A stretch of 64,000 nucleotides of DNA from an uncultured Bacteroidales bacterium (GTDB lineage Bacteria; Bacteroidota; Bacteroidia; Bacteroidales; Muribaculaceae): positions 1 through 64,000 of the forward strand of contig CADAAI010000014.1 of assembly GCA_902785925.1 (NCBI GenBank), written 5' to 3'. Position numbers and translations under genes: made by a program. The first letter of the stretch is position 1, and every line of letters starts with the position of its first letter. Below the pieces are notes generated by a model. The model was not told the DNA's origin. It saw nothing but the letters and a program-made list of their open reading frames with translations, and searched no databases. Shown here in pieces: positions 28,946 to 37,430 of the stretch.

Positions 28946-29695
28946 TTAATCAACTTGTTCCTTAATCCAGTCGTATCCCTTCTCTTCCAGTTCGAGTGCC
29001 AGTTCGGGGCCACCTGTCATCACAATGCGTCCCTTGTATAGCACGTGGACCTGATCGGGCTTGATGTAGTCGAGCAAGCGTTGGTAGTGGGTGATGACGA
29101 TGGTGGCATTGTCTTTGCTCTTAAGTCGATTCACGCCGTTGGCAACGGTGCGCAGAGCGTCGATGTCAAGACCACTGTCGGTCTCGTCAAGAATTGAGAG
29201 GCGTGGCTCGAGCATTGCCATTTGGAAAATCTCGTTGCGCTTCTTCTCGCCACCGCTGAAGCCCTCATTCACTGCACGCGAGGCGAGTTTGTTGTCGAGG
29301 TCGACAACGGCGCGTTTCTCACGCATTAGTTTGAGGAAGTCGGTAGCACTCATGGGTTCCAGACCTTGATATTTACGTTTCTCGTTGATGGCTGTGCGCA
29401 TGAAGTTGCTCATGAGCACTCCTGGAATCTCAACGGGATACTGGAAACTCAGGAAGATGCCCTCGTGAGAGCGGTCTTCGGGGCTGAGTTCCAGCAGGTT
29501 CTTTCCGTAGAACTCCACTTCGCCACCAGTGACGGTATATGCAGGATTGCCTGTGAGTACTGCGCTGAGCGTACTCTTGCCACTACCGTTAGGTCCCATG
29601 ATTGCATGCACCTCGCCTGGTTTTACAGTGAGGTTTACACCTTTCAATATCTCCTTGCCCTCAATCGAGGCATGTAAATCTTTAATTATCAGCAT
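28946..29695 (-). CDS. sufC: Fe-S cluster assembly ATPase SufC
   Basis: A 249-residue ABC-type ATPase that powers SufB/SufD rearrangement during cluster assembly. Walker A is GPNGSGKST, the signature is FSGGEKKRNEI and Walker B is LSILDETDSGLD, with the usual H-loop in VITHYQRLL. It has no membrane partner, as expected for SufC. It lies between sufB and sufD. Confidence 0.97.
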   Translation of the reverse strand: MLIIKDLHASIEGKEILKGVNLTVKPGEVHAIMGPNGSGKSTLSAVLTGNPAYTVTGGEVEFYGKNLLELSPEDRSHEGIFLSFQYPVEIPGVLMSNFMRTAINEKRKYQGLEPMSATDFLKLMREKRAVVDLDNKLASRAVNEGFSGGEKKRNEIFQMAMLEPRLSILDETDSGLDIDALRTVANGVNRLKSKDNATIVITHYQRLLDYIKPDQVHVLYKGRIVMTGGPELALELEEKGYDWIKEQVD

Positions 29696-29754
29696 TGTGT
29701 TCTATATATTTTTCTAGAAGTTCTAGACATTCTAGATTTTAATTGTGCATTTAA

Positions 29755-31224
29755 TTATCCCACGCTGCCCTCGAGTGATACGCTCAGGAGGCGCTGGGCT
29801 TCGACTGCAAATTCCATTGGGAGCTTCTTCATCACGTCACGGGCATAGCCATTGACAATGAGACCCACGGCGTCTTCGGTGCTGATGCCGCGCTGGTTGC
29901 AGTAGAAAATCTGGTCCTCATTGATTTTACTTGTGGTGGCTTCGTGCTCCACTATGCTAGAGTCGTTGCCCACCTCTATCACAGGGAAGGTGTGTGCACC
30001 GCTGGTGTCGCTCAGCAGCAAACTGTCGCACTGGGTGTAGTTGCGGCAGTTGGTGGCATTGGGTGCCACTTTCACCATGCCGCGATAACTATTCTCGCTG
30101 TGACCAGCACTGATGCCCTTGCTCACGATGGTGGAACGGGAGTTCTTGCCCAGATGTATCATCTTGGTGCCAGTATCGGCCATTTGATAGTTGCGGGTAA
30201 GGGCCACGCTGTAGAACTCGCCCACTGTGTTATTGCCCTTAAGGATTGTGCTTGGGTATTTCCATGTGATGGCACTACCGGTTTCCACTTGCGTCCATGA
30301 GAGTTTCGAGTGGTCACCGCGGCATATTCCGCGCTTAGTCACCAAGTTGTAGATGCCTCCCTTGCCGTCTTTGTCGCCGGGATACCAGTTCTGAACGGTA
30401 CTATATTTCACCTCGGCACGCTCCTCGACGATAATCTCGACAATGGCGGCGTGAAGTTGGTTCTCGTCGCGCATGGGGGCCGTGCAGCCTTCAAGATAGC
30501 TCACGTAGCTGTCGTCGTCGGCGACGATGAGTGTGCGCTCAAACTGGCCAGTCTGTGCCGCATTGATGCGGAAGTAGCTTGAAAGTTCCATGGGGCAACG
30601 CACGCCCTTGGGAATGTAGACAAACGACCCATCGCTGAATACAGCCGAGTTTAAGGCAGCAAAGAAATTGTCGGTATAAGGCACAACGGTGCCCATATAT
30701 TTGCGAACGAGGTCGGGATAGTCTTTCACAGCCTCGCTTATCGAGCAGAAAATCACGCCAAGTTCGGCGAGACGATCACGGTAGCTGGTGTGAACGCTCA
30801 CACTGTCGACCACTGCGTCGACCGCCATGCCGCTCAGTCGCTTCTGCTCCTCGAGAGGAATGCCCAGCTTGTCGAAGGTTTTCTTCAGCTCTGGATCTAT
30901 CTCTTTCTTGTCGTTTGTCTTGGTTTGCGGTGCAGCATAGTAGCTGATGGCTTGGAAGTCGATATCGGGCATGTTCACCTTGCCCCATTTAGGCAGTTTC
31001 AGAGTTTGCCAGTGGCGGAATGCCTTAAGACGAAACTCGAGCAGCCACTCGGGCTCGTTCTTGAGCTCGCTAATGCGGCGCACCACGTCCTCGTTGAGTC
31101 CTTTGGGGATAACATCAGTCTCAAAGTCGCTCACAAAGCCATAGCGATATTCTTCGCTTGCAGCTTGCTCAATAATCGACTCGTCGTCCTGTTTCTTATT
31201 CTTGATTTTATTGTCTTCGCTCAT
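29755..31224 (-). CDS. sufB: Fe-S cluster assembly protein SufB
   Basis: A 489-residue scaffold protein, first gene of the suf operon. The core includes [16 protein letters not shown], the [21 protein letters not shown] segment with its conserved cysteine, and the C-terminal [24 protein letters not shown], all diagnostic of SufB. The first 20 residues are a variable lysine-rich extension. SufC follows after 59 nt. Confidence 0.97.
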   Translation of the reverse strand: MSEDNKIKNKKQDDESIIEQAASEEYRYGFVSDFETDVIPKGLNEDVVRRISELKNEPEWLLEFRLKAFRHWQTLKLPKWGKVNMPDIDFQAISYYAAPQTKTNDKKEIDPELKKTFDKLGIPLEEQKRLSGMAVDAVVDSVSVHTSYRDRLAELGVIFCSISEAVKDYPDLVRKYMGTVVPYTDNFFAALNSAVFSDGSFVYIPKGVRCPMELSSYFRINAAQTGQFERTLIVADDDSYVSYLEGCTAPMRDENQLHAAIVEIIVEERAEVKYSTVQNWYPGDKDGKGGIYNLVTKRGICRGDHSKLSWTQVETGSAITWKYPSTILKGNNTVGEFYSVALTRNYQMADTGTKMIHLGKNSRSTIVSKGISAGHSENSYRGMVKVAPNATNCRNYTQCDSLLLSDTSGAHTFPVIEVGNDSSIVEHEATTSKINEDQIFYCNQRGISTEDAVGLIVNGYARDVMKKLPMEFAVEAQRLLSVSLEGSVG

Positions 31225-31289
31225 ATTAGTCTTTTGTATTATTTGCGAACCCTCTGTAATTGTCGATTGTGAGGTGTCGAAATAACTTG

Positions 31290-31297
31290 CAAAGGTA
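31290..31297 (-). promoter_or_regulatory. -7 element of suf operon promoter
   Basis: TACCTTTG on the minus strand lies 65 nt upstream of sufB. No TTG sits at 19-21 nt, so the promoter may rely on a regulator; none can be identified. Confidence 0.5.
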
Positions 31298-31380
31298 CTA
31301 CTTTTATTCCCAATCTCCCTTATAATAGGAGTAAAAAATAGGCGAGCAAGCTTTTTTTTCTTGATTTTTTACAAAAAATA

Positions 31381-31410
31381 TTGCCAGTTTAAAAATTATC
31401 ACTACATTTG
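31381..31410 (+). promoter_or_regulatory. tRNA-Leu(CAG) promoter
   Basis: TTG at 31381-31383, 19 nt, TACATTTG at 31403-31410. Spacing and flanks match the promoter of the second tRNA-Leu at 59721-59750. Confidence 0.75.
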
Positions 31411-31427
31411 CAACCGCAATTCAAAAA

Positions 31428-31509
31428 GCCCAAGTGGCGGAATTGGTAGACGCGCACGTTTCAGGTGCGTGTGCCGCAAGGCGTGAAGGTTCGAGTCCTT
31501 TCTTGGGCA
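31428..31509 (+). tRNA. tRNA-Leu (anticodon CAG)
   Basis: An 82-nt class II tRNA. The acceptor arms GCCCAAG (31428-31434) and CTTGGGC (31502-31508) pair perfectly; the D arm contains TGGTAGACG, the anticodon loop TTCAGGT gives CAG, the long variable arm is present and the T loop is GGTTCGAGTCC. No CCA is encoded. A terminator hairpin follows. Confidence 0.95.
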
Positions 31510-31513
31510 CTGC

Positions 31514-31557
31514 AAAGTCCGATAATCGGTTGATTTTCAACGATTGTCGGGCTTTTG
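31514..31557 (+). terminator. Terminator after tRNA-Leu(CAG)
   Basis: AAGTCCGATAATCG (31515-31528) pairs with CGATTGTCGGGCTT (31541-31554), 14 bp with two G-U pairs, followed by TTT. Confidence 0.8.
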
Positions 31558-31565
31558 TGTTATAA

Positions 31566-31666
31566 GTTTTTGACGTGTTTTTGACGATATGGCTAATAAA
31601 CCTAAATCAGTCATTGGCTTTAATGCTCTTTTGCGGTTAATGCTAAATCCAAATCCTTGTAACTGA
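31566..31666 (+). other. Repeat and possible truncated reading frame next to tRNA-Leu
   Basis: Two copies of GTTTTTGACG (31566-31575 and 31577-31586) stand 3 nt before an ATG at 31589 that opens 25 codons (MANKPKSVIGFNALLR...) and then stops inside the 3' end of the ATPase gene on the other strand. The start looks like a real gene N terminus cut short. It may be the remnant of an element once inserted beside the tRNA gene; that is inference. Confidence 0.3.
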
Positions 31667-32792
31667 TGTGCCCGCTGAAAGAATCATTTACGCTTATTGC
31701 CCCAGTGTTGATGACTTGGGTAATTTTAGTCTCTTTCTCAAATAATGACTTGAAATAATTGATATTCTTATAGAAATCAGGATGAACAATTGGTGACAAT
31801 TTGATCTCAAAAGCTTTTAATTCTTGCAAGCCATCATCGATGATAACGTCGACTTCGTGCTGGCCTTTATCACGATAAAAGAACAAATTATTATCCATTC
31901 CATGATTGAACTGATGCTTTACTAATTCACCGATAACCATGTTCTCAAAGATTTGGCCTCGTAGCGGATGTGTTTCTAATTGATGAGCATTTTTAATTCC
32001 CAATAGATAACAAACTAAGCCTACATCATAAAAATAGAATTTGGGAGTTTTAACAAGACGTTTTCCAATGTTGCGGTAAAATGGATTGAGACGGAAAGCT
32101 ACATAAGTTGCCTCAAGCAAATTTGTCCATTCCTGAATAGTGGGCAAAGAAACACCCAATTCATTTGCAATGCTTTGTGCATTAAATTCACATCCAATGC
32201 GTGAGGCAGATATAACAAGAAACTTACGGAACTCATTTAACCGCCTTATGTTCATCACTTGAAAGACATCTCGCTGGATGTAAGTGTTATAATACTGACG
32301 ATATACATCGGTAGCTGGTTTGTTTTGTGCCCACACTACAGGATAAAAACCTTTGAACATCATCTCAAATTCATCAACCGTTTTGTCTTTATCAGAGAGT
32401 TCACTGATAGAAAAAGGCAACAACGTAATGACTGCTGTTCGACCTGCAAGTGATTGAGAAACTTTTTGTGATAAAAGCAAATTGTTACTACCAGTAAGCA
32501 CAATGCTTGATTGTGGATTATCATCAACCACCACCTGAACAGCACTCAAAATCTCAGGCATTCGTTGCACTTCATCAATAATTAGCCCATTGCTATATTT
32601 TTCAATAAAAGCCTTTTTGTTTAGCTCAAGTTCACTAATTGTTGTCTCATCTTCAAGGTTGATATAATGATAACCAGGGAATACCATTTTGCATAATGTG
32701 GTCTTGCCCGATTGCCGTGGTCCAGTCACGGTGACAACATTAAAAATGCTTTTCAATCTTAAAAGTTCGCTTTCTAATATCCTTGTATACAT
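31620..32792 (-). CDS. AAA ATPase with DUF4143 domain
   Basis: A 390-residue protein of the AAA_14/DUF4143 family. Walker A is GPRQSGKTT (about 24-32) and Walker B is GLIIDEVQRMPE, followed by a sensor VLTGSNN. The C-terminal DUF4143 half has the restriction-endonuclease-like segment HEVDVIIDDGLQELKAFEIKLS. Members are common accessory genes in Bacteroidetes, often in several copies, with no settled function. It is AT-rich relative to neighbours and sits next to a tRNA gene, which suggests horizontal acquisition. Confidence 0.88.
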   Translation of the reverse strand: MYTRILESELLRLKSIFNVVTVTGPRQSGKTTLCKMVFPGYHYINLEDETTISELELNKKAFIEKYSNGLIIDEVQRMPEILSAVQVVVDDNPQSSIVLTGSNNLLLSQKVSQSLAGRTAVITLLPFSISELSDKDKTVDEFEMMFKGFYPVVWAQNKPATDVYRQYYNTYIQRDVFQVMNIRRLNEFRKFLVISASRIGCEFNAQSIANELGVSLPTIQEWTNLLEATYVAFRLNPFYRNIGKRLVKTPKFYFYDVGLVCYLLGIKNAHQLETHPLRGQIFENMVIGELVKHQFNHGMDNNLFFYRDKGQHEVDVIIDDGLQELKAFEIKLSPIVHPDFYKNINYFKSLFEKETKITQVINTGAISVNDSFSGHISYKDLDLALTAKEH

Positions 32793-32954
32793 AGTGCTAA
32801 ATTGCTATTGGACAAATATAAGGTTGTAATTTATATTTGGCAAAGATAGAGATTTTCTTTTACTCAAACAATATTTTCGGTGTTTTTTTATGTTGTTTCT
32901 TTTAATAAAGAATAGGATGCTGTGCCATTTGCCTATGAAAACAGCATTGATTAG

Positions 32955-32985
32955 TTGTAACTTTAAATGGTTTTTCTTATTTTTG
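32955..32985 (+). promoter_or_regulatory. Promoter of DUF2059 gene
   Basis: TTG at 32955-32957, 20 nt, TATTTTTG at 32978-32985, 36 nt before the start codon. Confidence 0.6.
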
Positions 32986-33021
32986 CTATCTAATTATATA
33001 ACCCCTAGAACATTATAGACG

Positions 33022-33879
33022 ATGAAAACTTGCATGAAACAATTATTGTTGCTGACTATGATTTTTGTAACAATCAGTGCCACAGGTTCCAACGTCCCTC
33101 AACAGCAGTCAAAATCGGGAGCAACCCAGGAATTTAAAGCTGCGGTAAGAGCCTTGCTCGATGCCACGGAATATGAAAAGACAATGAGAGAGAAAATGGT
33201 CTCTGCCTATAAGCAATTAGGGCAAGAAGATAATCCATATATTGATGATTTTATGAATCAGTTAATAGAAAAGATGCCCGATAAGGTGGTGGATATTTAC
33301 TCCAAGTATTTCACCCTTGATGAGATAAAGCAATTGACAGAAATCAATAAGACCGAAATCCAAACAAAAATCAGGAACCTACAACCACAAATATCTCAGG
33401 AGCTTATGCAGGAAGGCCAATGCTTTGCTAAAGGAGAAAAAAGTCCATCGGCCGACATTGTGGTGGAAAAAGATTTTGAAGAGGCAGTGAGAGAATATCT
33501 TCAGGCATCTGGGTTTGATAACCAAATGAAACAGATGCTGTCAGTACTAGAGAATTTTTACAAAATTCCATCTGGCTTACTTGATGGCTCACTTGATAAA
33601 TTGTCGGATCATATGCCCGACATGACGATTCGCATTTATTCCAAGTATTTCACAACAAACGAAATCAAGCAGGCCATAGCTTTGGCTAAGACGCCATGCT
33701 TAAAGAAATTCAACGAAAAAACCATTGCAATTACTCAGGACATCTTGGAAGTATCAGAACAATTATCAATTGAACTTATGGAAAAAATACTGGCAGACGA
33801 AACTCAAAAAAATGACAAAACGCAAACAGAAAAGTCTAAAGGATGGTTTTTGGAAAAAATGCGCCCACTTAATCAATAA
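33022..33879 (+). CDS. Secreted protein with two DUF2059-like repeats
   Basis: A 285-residue protein with a signal peptide (about 1-22). Two homologous helical repeats follow, roughly 35-135 and 150-265. Each begins with an EF(K/E)AAVR or DFEEAVRE helix and contains MPD...IYSKYFT followed by a NEIKQ-like helix. This is the DUF2059 fold duplicated in one chain. Single-copy DUF2059 proteins are periplasmic and of unknown function. The cysteines are few and no lipobox is present. Confidence 0.8.
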   Translation: MKTCMKQLLLLTMIFVTISATGSNVPQQQSKSGATQEFKAAVRALLDATEYEKTMREKMVSAYKQLGQEDNPYIDDFMNQLIEKMPDKVVDIYSKYFTLDEIKQLTEINKTEIQTKIRNLQPQISQELMQEGQCFAKGEKSPSADIVVEKDFEEAVREYLQASGFDNQMKQMLSVLENFYKIPSGLLDGSLDKLSDHMPDMTIRIYSKYFTTNEIKQAIALAKTPCLKKFNEKTIAITQDILEVSEQLSIELMEKILADETQKNDKTQTEKSKGWFLEKMRPLNQ

Positions 33880-33948
33880 GTGACAATTGCATAGATAGTG
33901 ATTTTGAGTCTTGCAGTTCGTTGTCTCAATCTTTCTTGGATACAGAAC

Positions 33949-33984
33949 AAGCTGACAACTAATTGGTTGTCGGCTTATTTTTTT
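33949..33984 (+). terminator. Terminator after DUF2059 gene
   Basis: AAGCTGACAAC (33949-33959) and GTTGTCGGCTT (33966-33976) form an 11-bp stem with one G-U pair and a 6-nt loop, followed by a T run. Confidence 0.8.
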
Positions 33985-34025
33985 GTCTATGCTTTGCCGA
34001 TGTGCCCAATTTCTGCGTCAATAAT

Positions 34026-34056
34026 TTGCTTTTGCCTATAAAATATATTATATTTG
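34026..34056 (+). promoter_or_regulatory. Promoter of plug-domain lipoprotein
   Basis: TTG at 34026-34028, 20 nt, TATATTTG at 34049-34056. Transcription should begin near 34063, downstream of the longer in-frame start, which supports translation from 34092. Confidence 0.65.
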
Positions 34057-34091
34057 TAGCACTAACGCGACTAATAACCAAGGTGGAAATT

Positions 34092-34499
34092 ATGAAGAAG
34101 TTTATAATACTGTTAACATTGTTATTGTTCCTTGCTTGCTGTTCGGGTTCTCAACAAGCCATGTTGTTGGGTGATAAGGGGAATGACTATATATCTAGCG
34201 TGACTAGACTTGTAGAAGGAAGGCAAGCAGGAGTGCTCATGAATTCTTCGTCAAGCAATCCCGAAAAGTCGCCATCGATGCTTATTCGTGGCATTAATTC
34301 AATCAATGCTGGAACCGAACCGCTATACATTCTTGATGGTATGCCATATAATGGTCCAATCAATATGATAAACCCCTACGATATTGAGTCAATCAAAGTT
34401 CTCAAGAACCCGTCTGAGACATCTATTTATGGCATAAGGGGAGGAAACGGAGTTGTGGTAATAACCACGAAGAAAGGTTCTTCCTCAAAGGAGAATTGA
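34092..34499 (+). CDS. Solitary TonB-receptor plug-domain lipoprotein
   Basis: A 135-residue protein starting MKKFIILLTLLLFLACCSGS, a lipoprotein signal with the lipid-modified cysteine near residue 17. The remainder is a plug domain of the SusC type: LIRGINSINAGTEPLYILDGMPYNG, INPYDIESIKVLKNPSETSIYGIRGGNGVVVITTKKG. No beta barrel follows. The open frame extends upstream to 33963, but the promoter lies inside that extension. In SusC-like receptors the plug gates the barrel; alone it may act as a surface or periplasmic ligand or decoy for TonB partners. An 18-bp minisatellite starts 8 nt after the stop codon. Confidence 0.85.
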   Translation: MKKFIILLTLLLFLACCSGSQQAMLLGDKGNDYISSVTRLVEGRQAGVLMNSSSSNPEKSPSMLIRGINSINAGTEPLYILDGMPYNGPINMINPYDIESIKVLKNPSETSIYGIRGGNGVVVITTKKGSSSKEN

Positions 34500-34506
34500 T
34501 TCCTGT

Positions 34507-34578
34507 GATTCTGCTGAGTCAGATGAGTCTACCGAGTCAGGTGAGTCTACCGAGTCAGATGAGTCTACCGAGTCAGGT
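34507..34578 (+). repeat. 18-bp minisatellite after plug gene (4 units)
   Basis: Three near-identical units GAGTCTACCGAGTCAGRT (34525-34542, 34543-34560, 34561-34578) follow a degenerate unit (34507-34524). In a frame shifted by one base relative to the plug ORF the array reads as the acidic repeat ESTESG/D, open to a TAA at 34588-34590. Units of six codons suggest the array was or is coding. Confidence 0.85.
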
Positions 34579-34673
34579 ATTTGTCATTAATAACTCTAGA
34601 GTTTAAAAACTATGGTAGCCTCGTTTTTTGTTAGTATATTTGTGACGTTTAAAAATGATAAAAACTATTACCA

Positions 34674-35891
34674 ATGAAGCGAATTATTTTTTTATTTCTA
34701 TCGTTACTATGCTTGTTGCCTATGGTAGCCGATGAAGTGTCGGCGGCAACTGATAATGTCGAAGCCGTGACAGCAGTCATGCCAGCCACTAATGTTGAGG
34801 CAGTTGAAGCATTGCAACCTGAGGCCGAAAATAAAAGTGAGAAACCACCTATCTTTACTAAACCTAAGTTCAGCGGTTATGGCATAGCCTCTTATCAAGC
34901 CACATTCCAGGAAGGGAACAATAGTAATACCTTTAACATTAGGATTGTAAGAGCTTCGTTTGAGGGACGAATCCTTAACGAATTATATTACAAGGTACAA
35001 GGCCAAATCAACGGCAACACGTCAACTTTAGGTAGTAGTCCTCGCCTTGTTGATTACTTCATGGAGTGGCAGCGGTTTGATTTCTTCAAGATTAAGCTAG
35101 GTCAGTTTAAGAGGCCATTCACATTTGAAAACCCTATGCATCCACTCGACCAGGGCTTTATGTCATATTCTCAGCCTGTTTCGAAATTGTCGGGCTTCAG
35201 CGACCGCACTGGCGAGCATGCCAGCAATGGCCGCGACATCGGTCTGCAGTTCCAAGGAGATTTTCTTAAGAATAGTTCAGGCCGTTATCTGCTTCACTAT
35301 CAGGTGGGCGTGTTCAACGGACAGGGTATAAATGTTACCGATGTCGACAAGAAGAAGGATATCATAGGCGGTGTGTGGGTAATGCCTGTTGCCGGACTGC
35401 GCATTGGTGCGTTTGGCTGGGAGGGTTCCTATGCCCGCAAAAGCGGTGGCGAGGTGCTGAGCCTGAACAAGCACCGTTACGCTTTGAGTGCCGAATATAA
35501 AAAAGGTGACTTGCAGTTGCGTGGTGAGTACATCCATTCTACTGGTCTGGGTTTTGCCACAACCTATCAGAAACCAGGCGATGCTAACGACTTGACCATT
35601 AAAACCTATACCGATCGCGATGGGAATCAGATAGCAGCCAATAAGGCCGACGGTTTTTATGCTCTCGCTATCGTTCCGGTGTACCGCGACAAACTGCTCG
35701 TCAAGGGCCGTTACGACCTCTATCGCCCAAGCGCCACTTGGCTTCATGCCAAGACCAACTATGAGATAGGTCTCAACTTCCGTTTCTGCAAGTATTTCGA
35801 GATTCAGTCGGAATATGTGTTCACCAACGACCGCTCTCTCGCCAAGCACAACTACAGCAGTGTGTATGTGCAGGTGAGCGTGCGTTATTGA
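34674..35891 (+). CDS. OprO/OprP-type phosphate-selective porin
   Basis: A 405-residue outer-membrane porin. A signal peptide (about 1-24) and an Ala/Glu/Val-rich linker precede a beta-barrel. FSGYGIASYQATFQ, RASFEGRILNELYYKVQGQIN, KLGQFKRPFTFENPM and a C-terminal aromatic strand (YVQVSVRY) are typical of the porin O/P family. Despite the family name, substrates vary. The gene leads into a C4-dicarboxylate transporter 65 nt downstream, so it could admit dicarboxylates or peptides; that is inference from context. Confidence 0.88.
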   Translation: MKRIIFLFLSLLCLLPMVADEVSAATDNVEAVTAVMPATNVEAVEALQPEAENKSEKPPIFTKPKFSGYGIASYQATFQEGNNSNTFNIRIVRASFEGRILNELYYKVQGQINGNTSTLGSSPRLVDYFMEWQRFDFFKIKLGQFKRPFTFENPMHPLDQGFMSYSQPVSKLSGFSDRTGEHASNGRDIGLQFQGDFLKNSSGRYLLHYQVGVFNGQGINVTDVDKKKDIIGGVWVMPVAGLRIGAFGWEGSYARKSGGEVLSLNKHRYALSAEYKKGDLQLRGEYIHSTGLGFATTYQKPGDANDLTIKTYTDRDGNQIAANKADGFYALAIVPVYRDKLLVKGRYDLYRPSATWLHAKTNYEIGLNFRFCKYFEIQSEYVFTNDRSLAKHNYSSVYVQVSVRY

Positions 35892-35956
35892 GATGCAAAG
35901 GATGAGGCATTGCCCCAACTAAAAACTGAAAACCAAGAATTAATAACTAAGATATT

Positions 35957-37414
35957 ATGTCAGCATTAATGATTTTACAGCTCTGCATCGTCCTTGCAGC
36001 GCTGTGGCTAGGTTCCCGATATGGCAGCCTGGCGTTAGGTGCCATTTCAGGAATTGGCCTTGCGATTCTGGTGTTTGGGTTTGGCTTAGAACCTGGCACA
36101 CCTCCCACCGATGTTATCTATATCATCATAGCAGCAGTTACCTGTGCAGGTATTATGCAGGCGTCGGGTGGTATGGACTGGCTTATCCAATTGGCAGAGA
36201 AACTACTGCGTAAGCATCCTGACCGCATCACTTTCCTTGCTCCTATTTGCACATTCTTTCTTACTGTGCTTGTTGGAACAGGACACGTTGTTTACACCTT
36301 GATGCCTATCATTTGCGATATTGCAATCAAGAAGGGCATTCGTCCAGAGCGTCCATGTGGAATTGCGAGTATCGCTTCGCAGATAGGTATCACTTGCTCG
36401 CCCATTGCCGCTGCTGTGGTGGCATTCATCACTATTTCGGGTACTAATGGCTATGCCATCACTATCCCTAAGGTGCTCATGGTGACAATGCCTGCGTGCT
36501 TGCTGGGTATCATCATTGCATCGGTGGCTTCCTATAAGCGTGGCAAGGACCTTGATAAAGACCCTGAGTTCCAGAAAAGAATTGCTGACCCTGAGCAACG
36601 TGAGTTTATCTACGGCAGCACAGCTACCACTCTCGACAAGAAGATTGCTCCTGAGAGCAAGCGTGCGGTATTCATTTTCTTTGGCGCACTTCTCGTGATT
36701 GTGTTCTTCGCAATCTTCCAAAATATGCTGCCTGCTTATGAGACTGTCAAGGCTATTAAGGGCGCACCTGAAATGGAAATGCTGGGTGCAAGTATAACTC
36801 CAGAACAGTTGGCGAAAATTGAGGAAGTGGTGCCAGATGTGACTGAGGTTGTAATGAGCCCGTTGAAAATGAATATTGTGATTCAGATTGTCATGATAGC
36901 GGCTGCAGCGTTAATGATAATCTTCTGCAAGGCCTCTCCCAAGAAGGCCGTTAGTGGTCCAGTGTGGCAGAGTGGTATGGTTGCCGTTGTTGCCATCTAT
37001 GGTATCGCATGGCTCGCCGACACTTATTTTGCCAATTATCTAAGTGCTATTCAAGAGATGCTTGCTGGCATGGTAGAGCAATATCCGTGGTCTATAGCTT
37101 TTGCATTCTTCCTAGTGTCGGTGCTCGTTAACTCACAGGGAGCAGTGGTGGTTGCCATGTTGCCTCTTGCCTACAAACTAGGCATCGACGGATGGATTCT
37201 GCTGGGTGTGCTACCATCGGTTTATGGTTACTTCTTCATCCCCAATTATCCATCAGATATTGCCACAGTGAACTTCGACCGCACAGGAACAACAAAGATT
37301 GGAAAATATCTGCTTAACCACTCCTTCATGATGCCAGGAATGGTGCACACTGTTGTGGCATGCGTGGCAGGCTATCTTATCGCCTACCTTTACCACACTT
37401 TTGGATGGATTTAA
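35957..37414 (+). CDS. dcuB: Anaerobic C4-dicarboxylate transporter (Dcu family)
   Basis: A 485-residue membrane carrier with about 12 hydrophobic segments. The N terminus (LGSRYGSLALGAISGIGLAILVFGFGLEPGTPP), FLTVLVGTGHVVYTLMPIICDIAIKKGIRPERPC and IASQIGITCSPIAAAVV are diagnostic of DcuA/DcuB. These exchange fumarate, malate or aspartate for succinate during fumarate respiration, a key reaction in Bacteroidales. It is longer than E. coli DcuA because of a central insert (about 200-300). It lies between an outer-membrane porin and a dipeptidase, consistent with uptake of dicarboxylates and amino acids. Confidence 0.93.
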   Translation: MSALMILQLCIVLAALWLGSRYGSLALGAISGIGLAILVFGFGLEPGTPPTDVIYIIIAAVTCAGIMQASGGMDWLIQLAEKLLRKHPDRITFLAPICTFFLTVLVGTGHVVYTLMPIICDIAIKKGIRPERPCGIASIASQIGITCSPIAAAVVAFITISGTNGYAITIPKVLMVTMPACLLGIIIASVASYKRGKDLDKDPEFQKRIADPEQREFIYGSTATTLDKKIAPESKRAVFIFFGALLVIVFFAIFQNMLPAYETVKAIKGAPEMEMLGASITPEQLAKIEEVVPDVTEVVMSPLKMNIVIQIVMIAAAALMIIFCKASPKKAVSGPVWQSGMVAVVAIYGIAWLADTYFANYLSAIQEMLAGMVEQYPWSIAFAFFLVSVLVNSQGAVVVAMLPLAYKLGIDGWILLGVLPSVYGYFFIPNYPSDIATVNFDRTGTTKIGKYLLNHSFMMPGMVHTVVACVAGYLIAYLYHTFGWI

Positions 37415-37430
37415 GAAAGAGCATTGATTT

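Noticed and set aside
33963..34091. N-terminal extension of the plug lipoprotein
   Set aside because: It contains the promoter, and it would bury the lipoprotein signal inside the protein.
34507..34578. Possible CRISPR array
   Set aside because: The units are contiguous 18-bp repeats with no unique spacers and no cas genes nearby, so this is a minisatellite.
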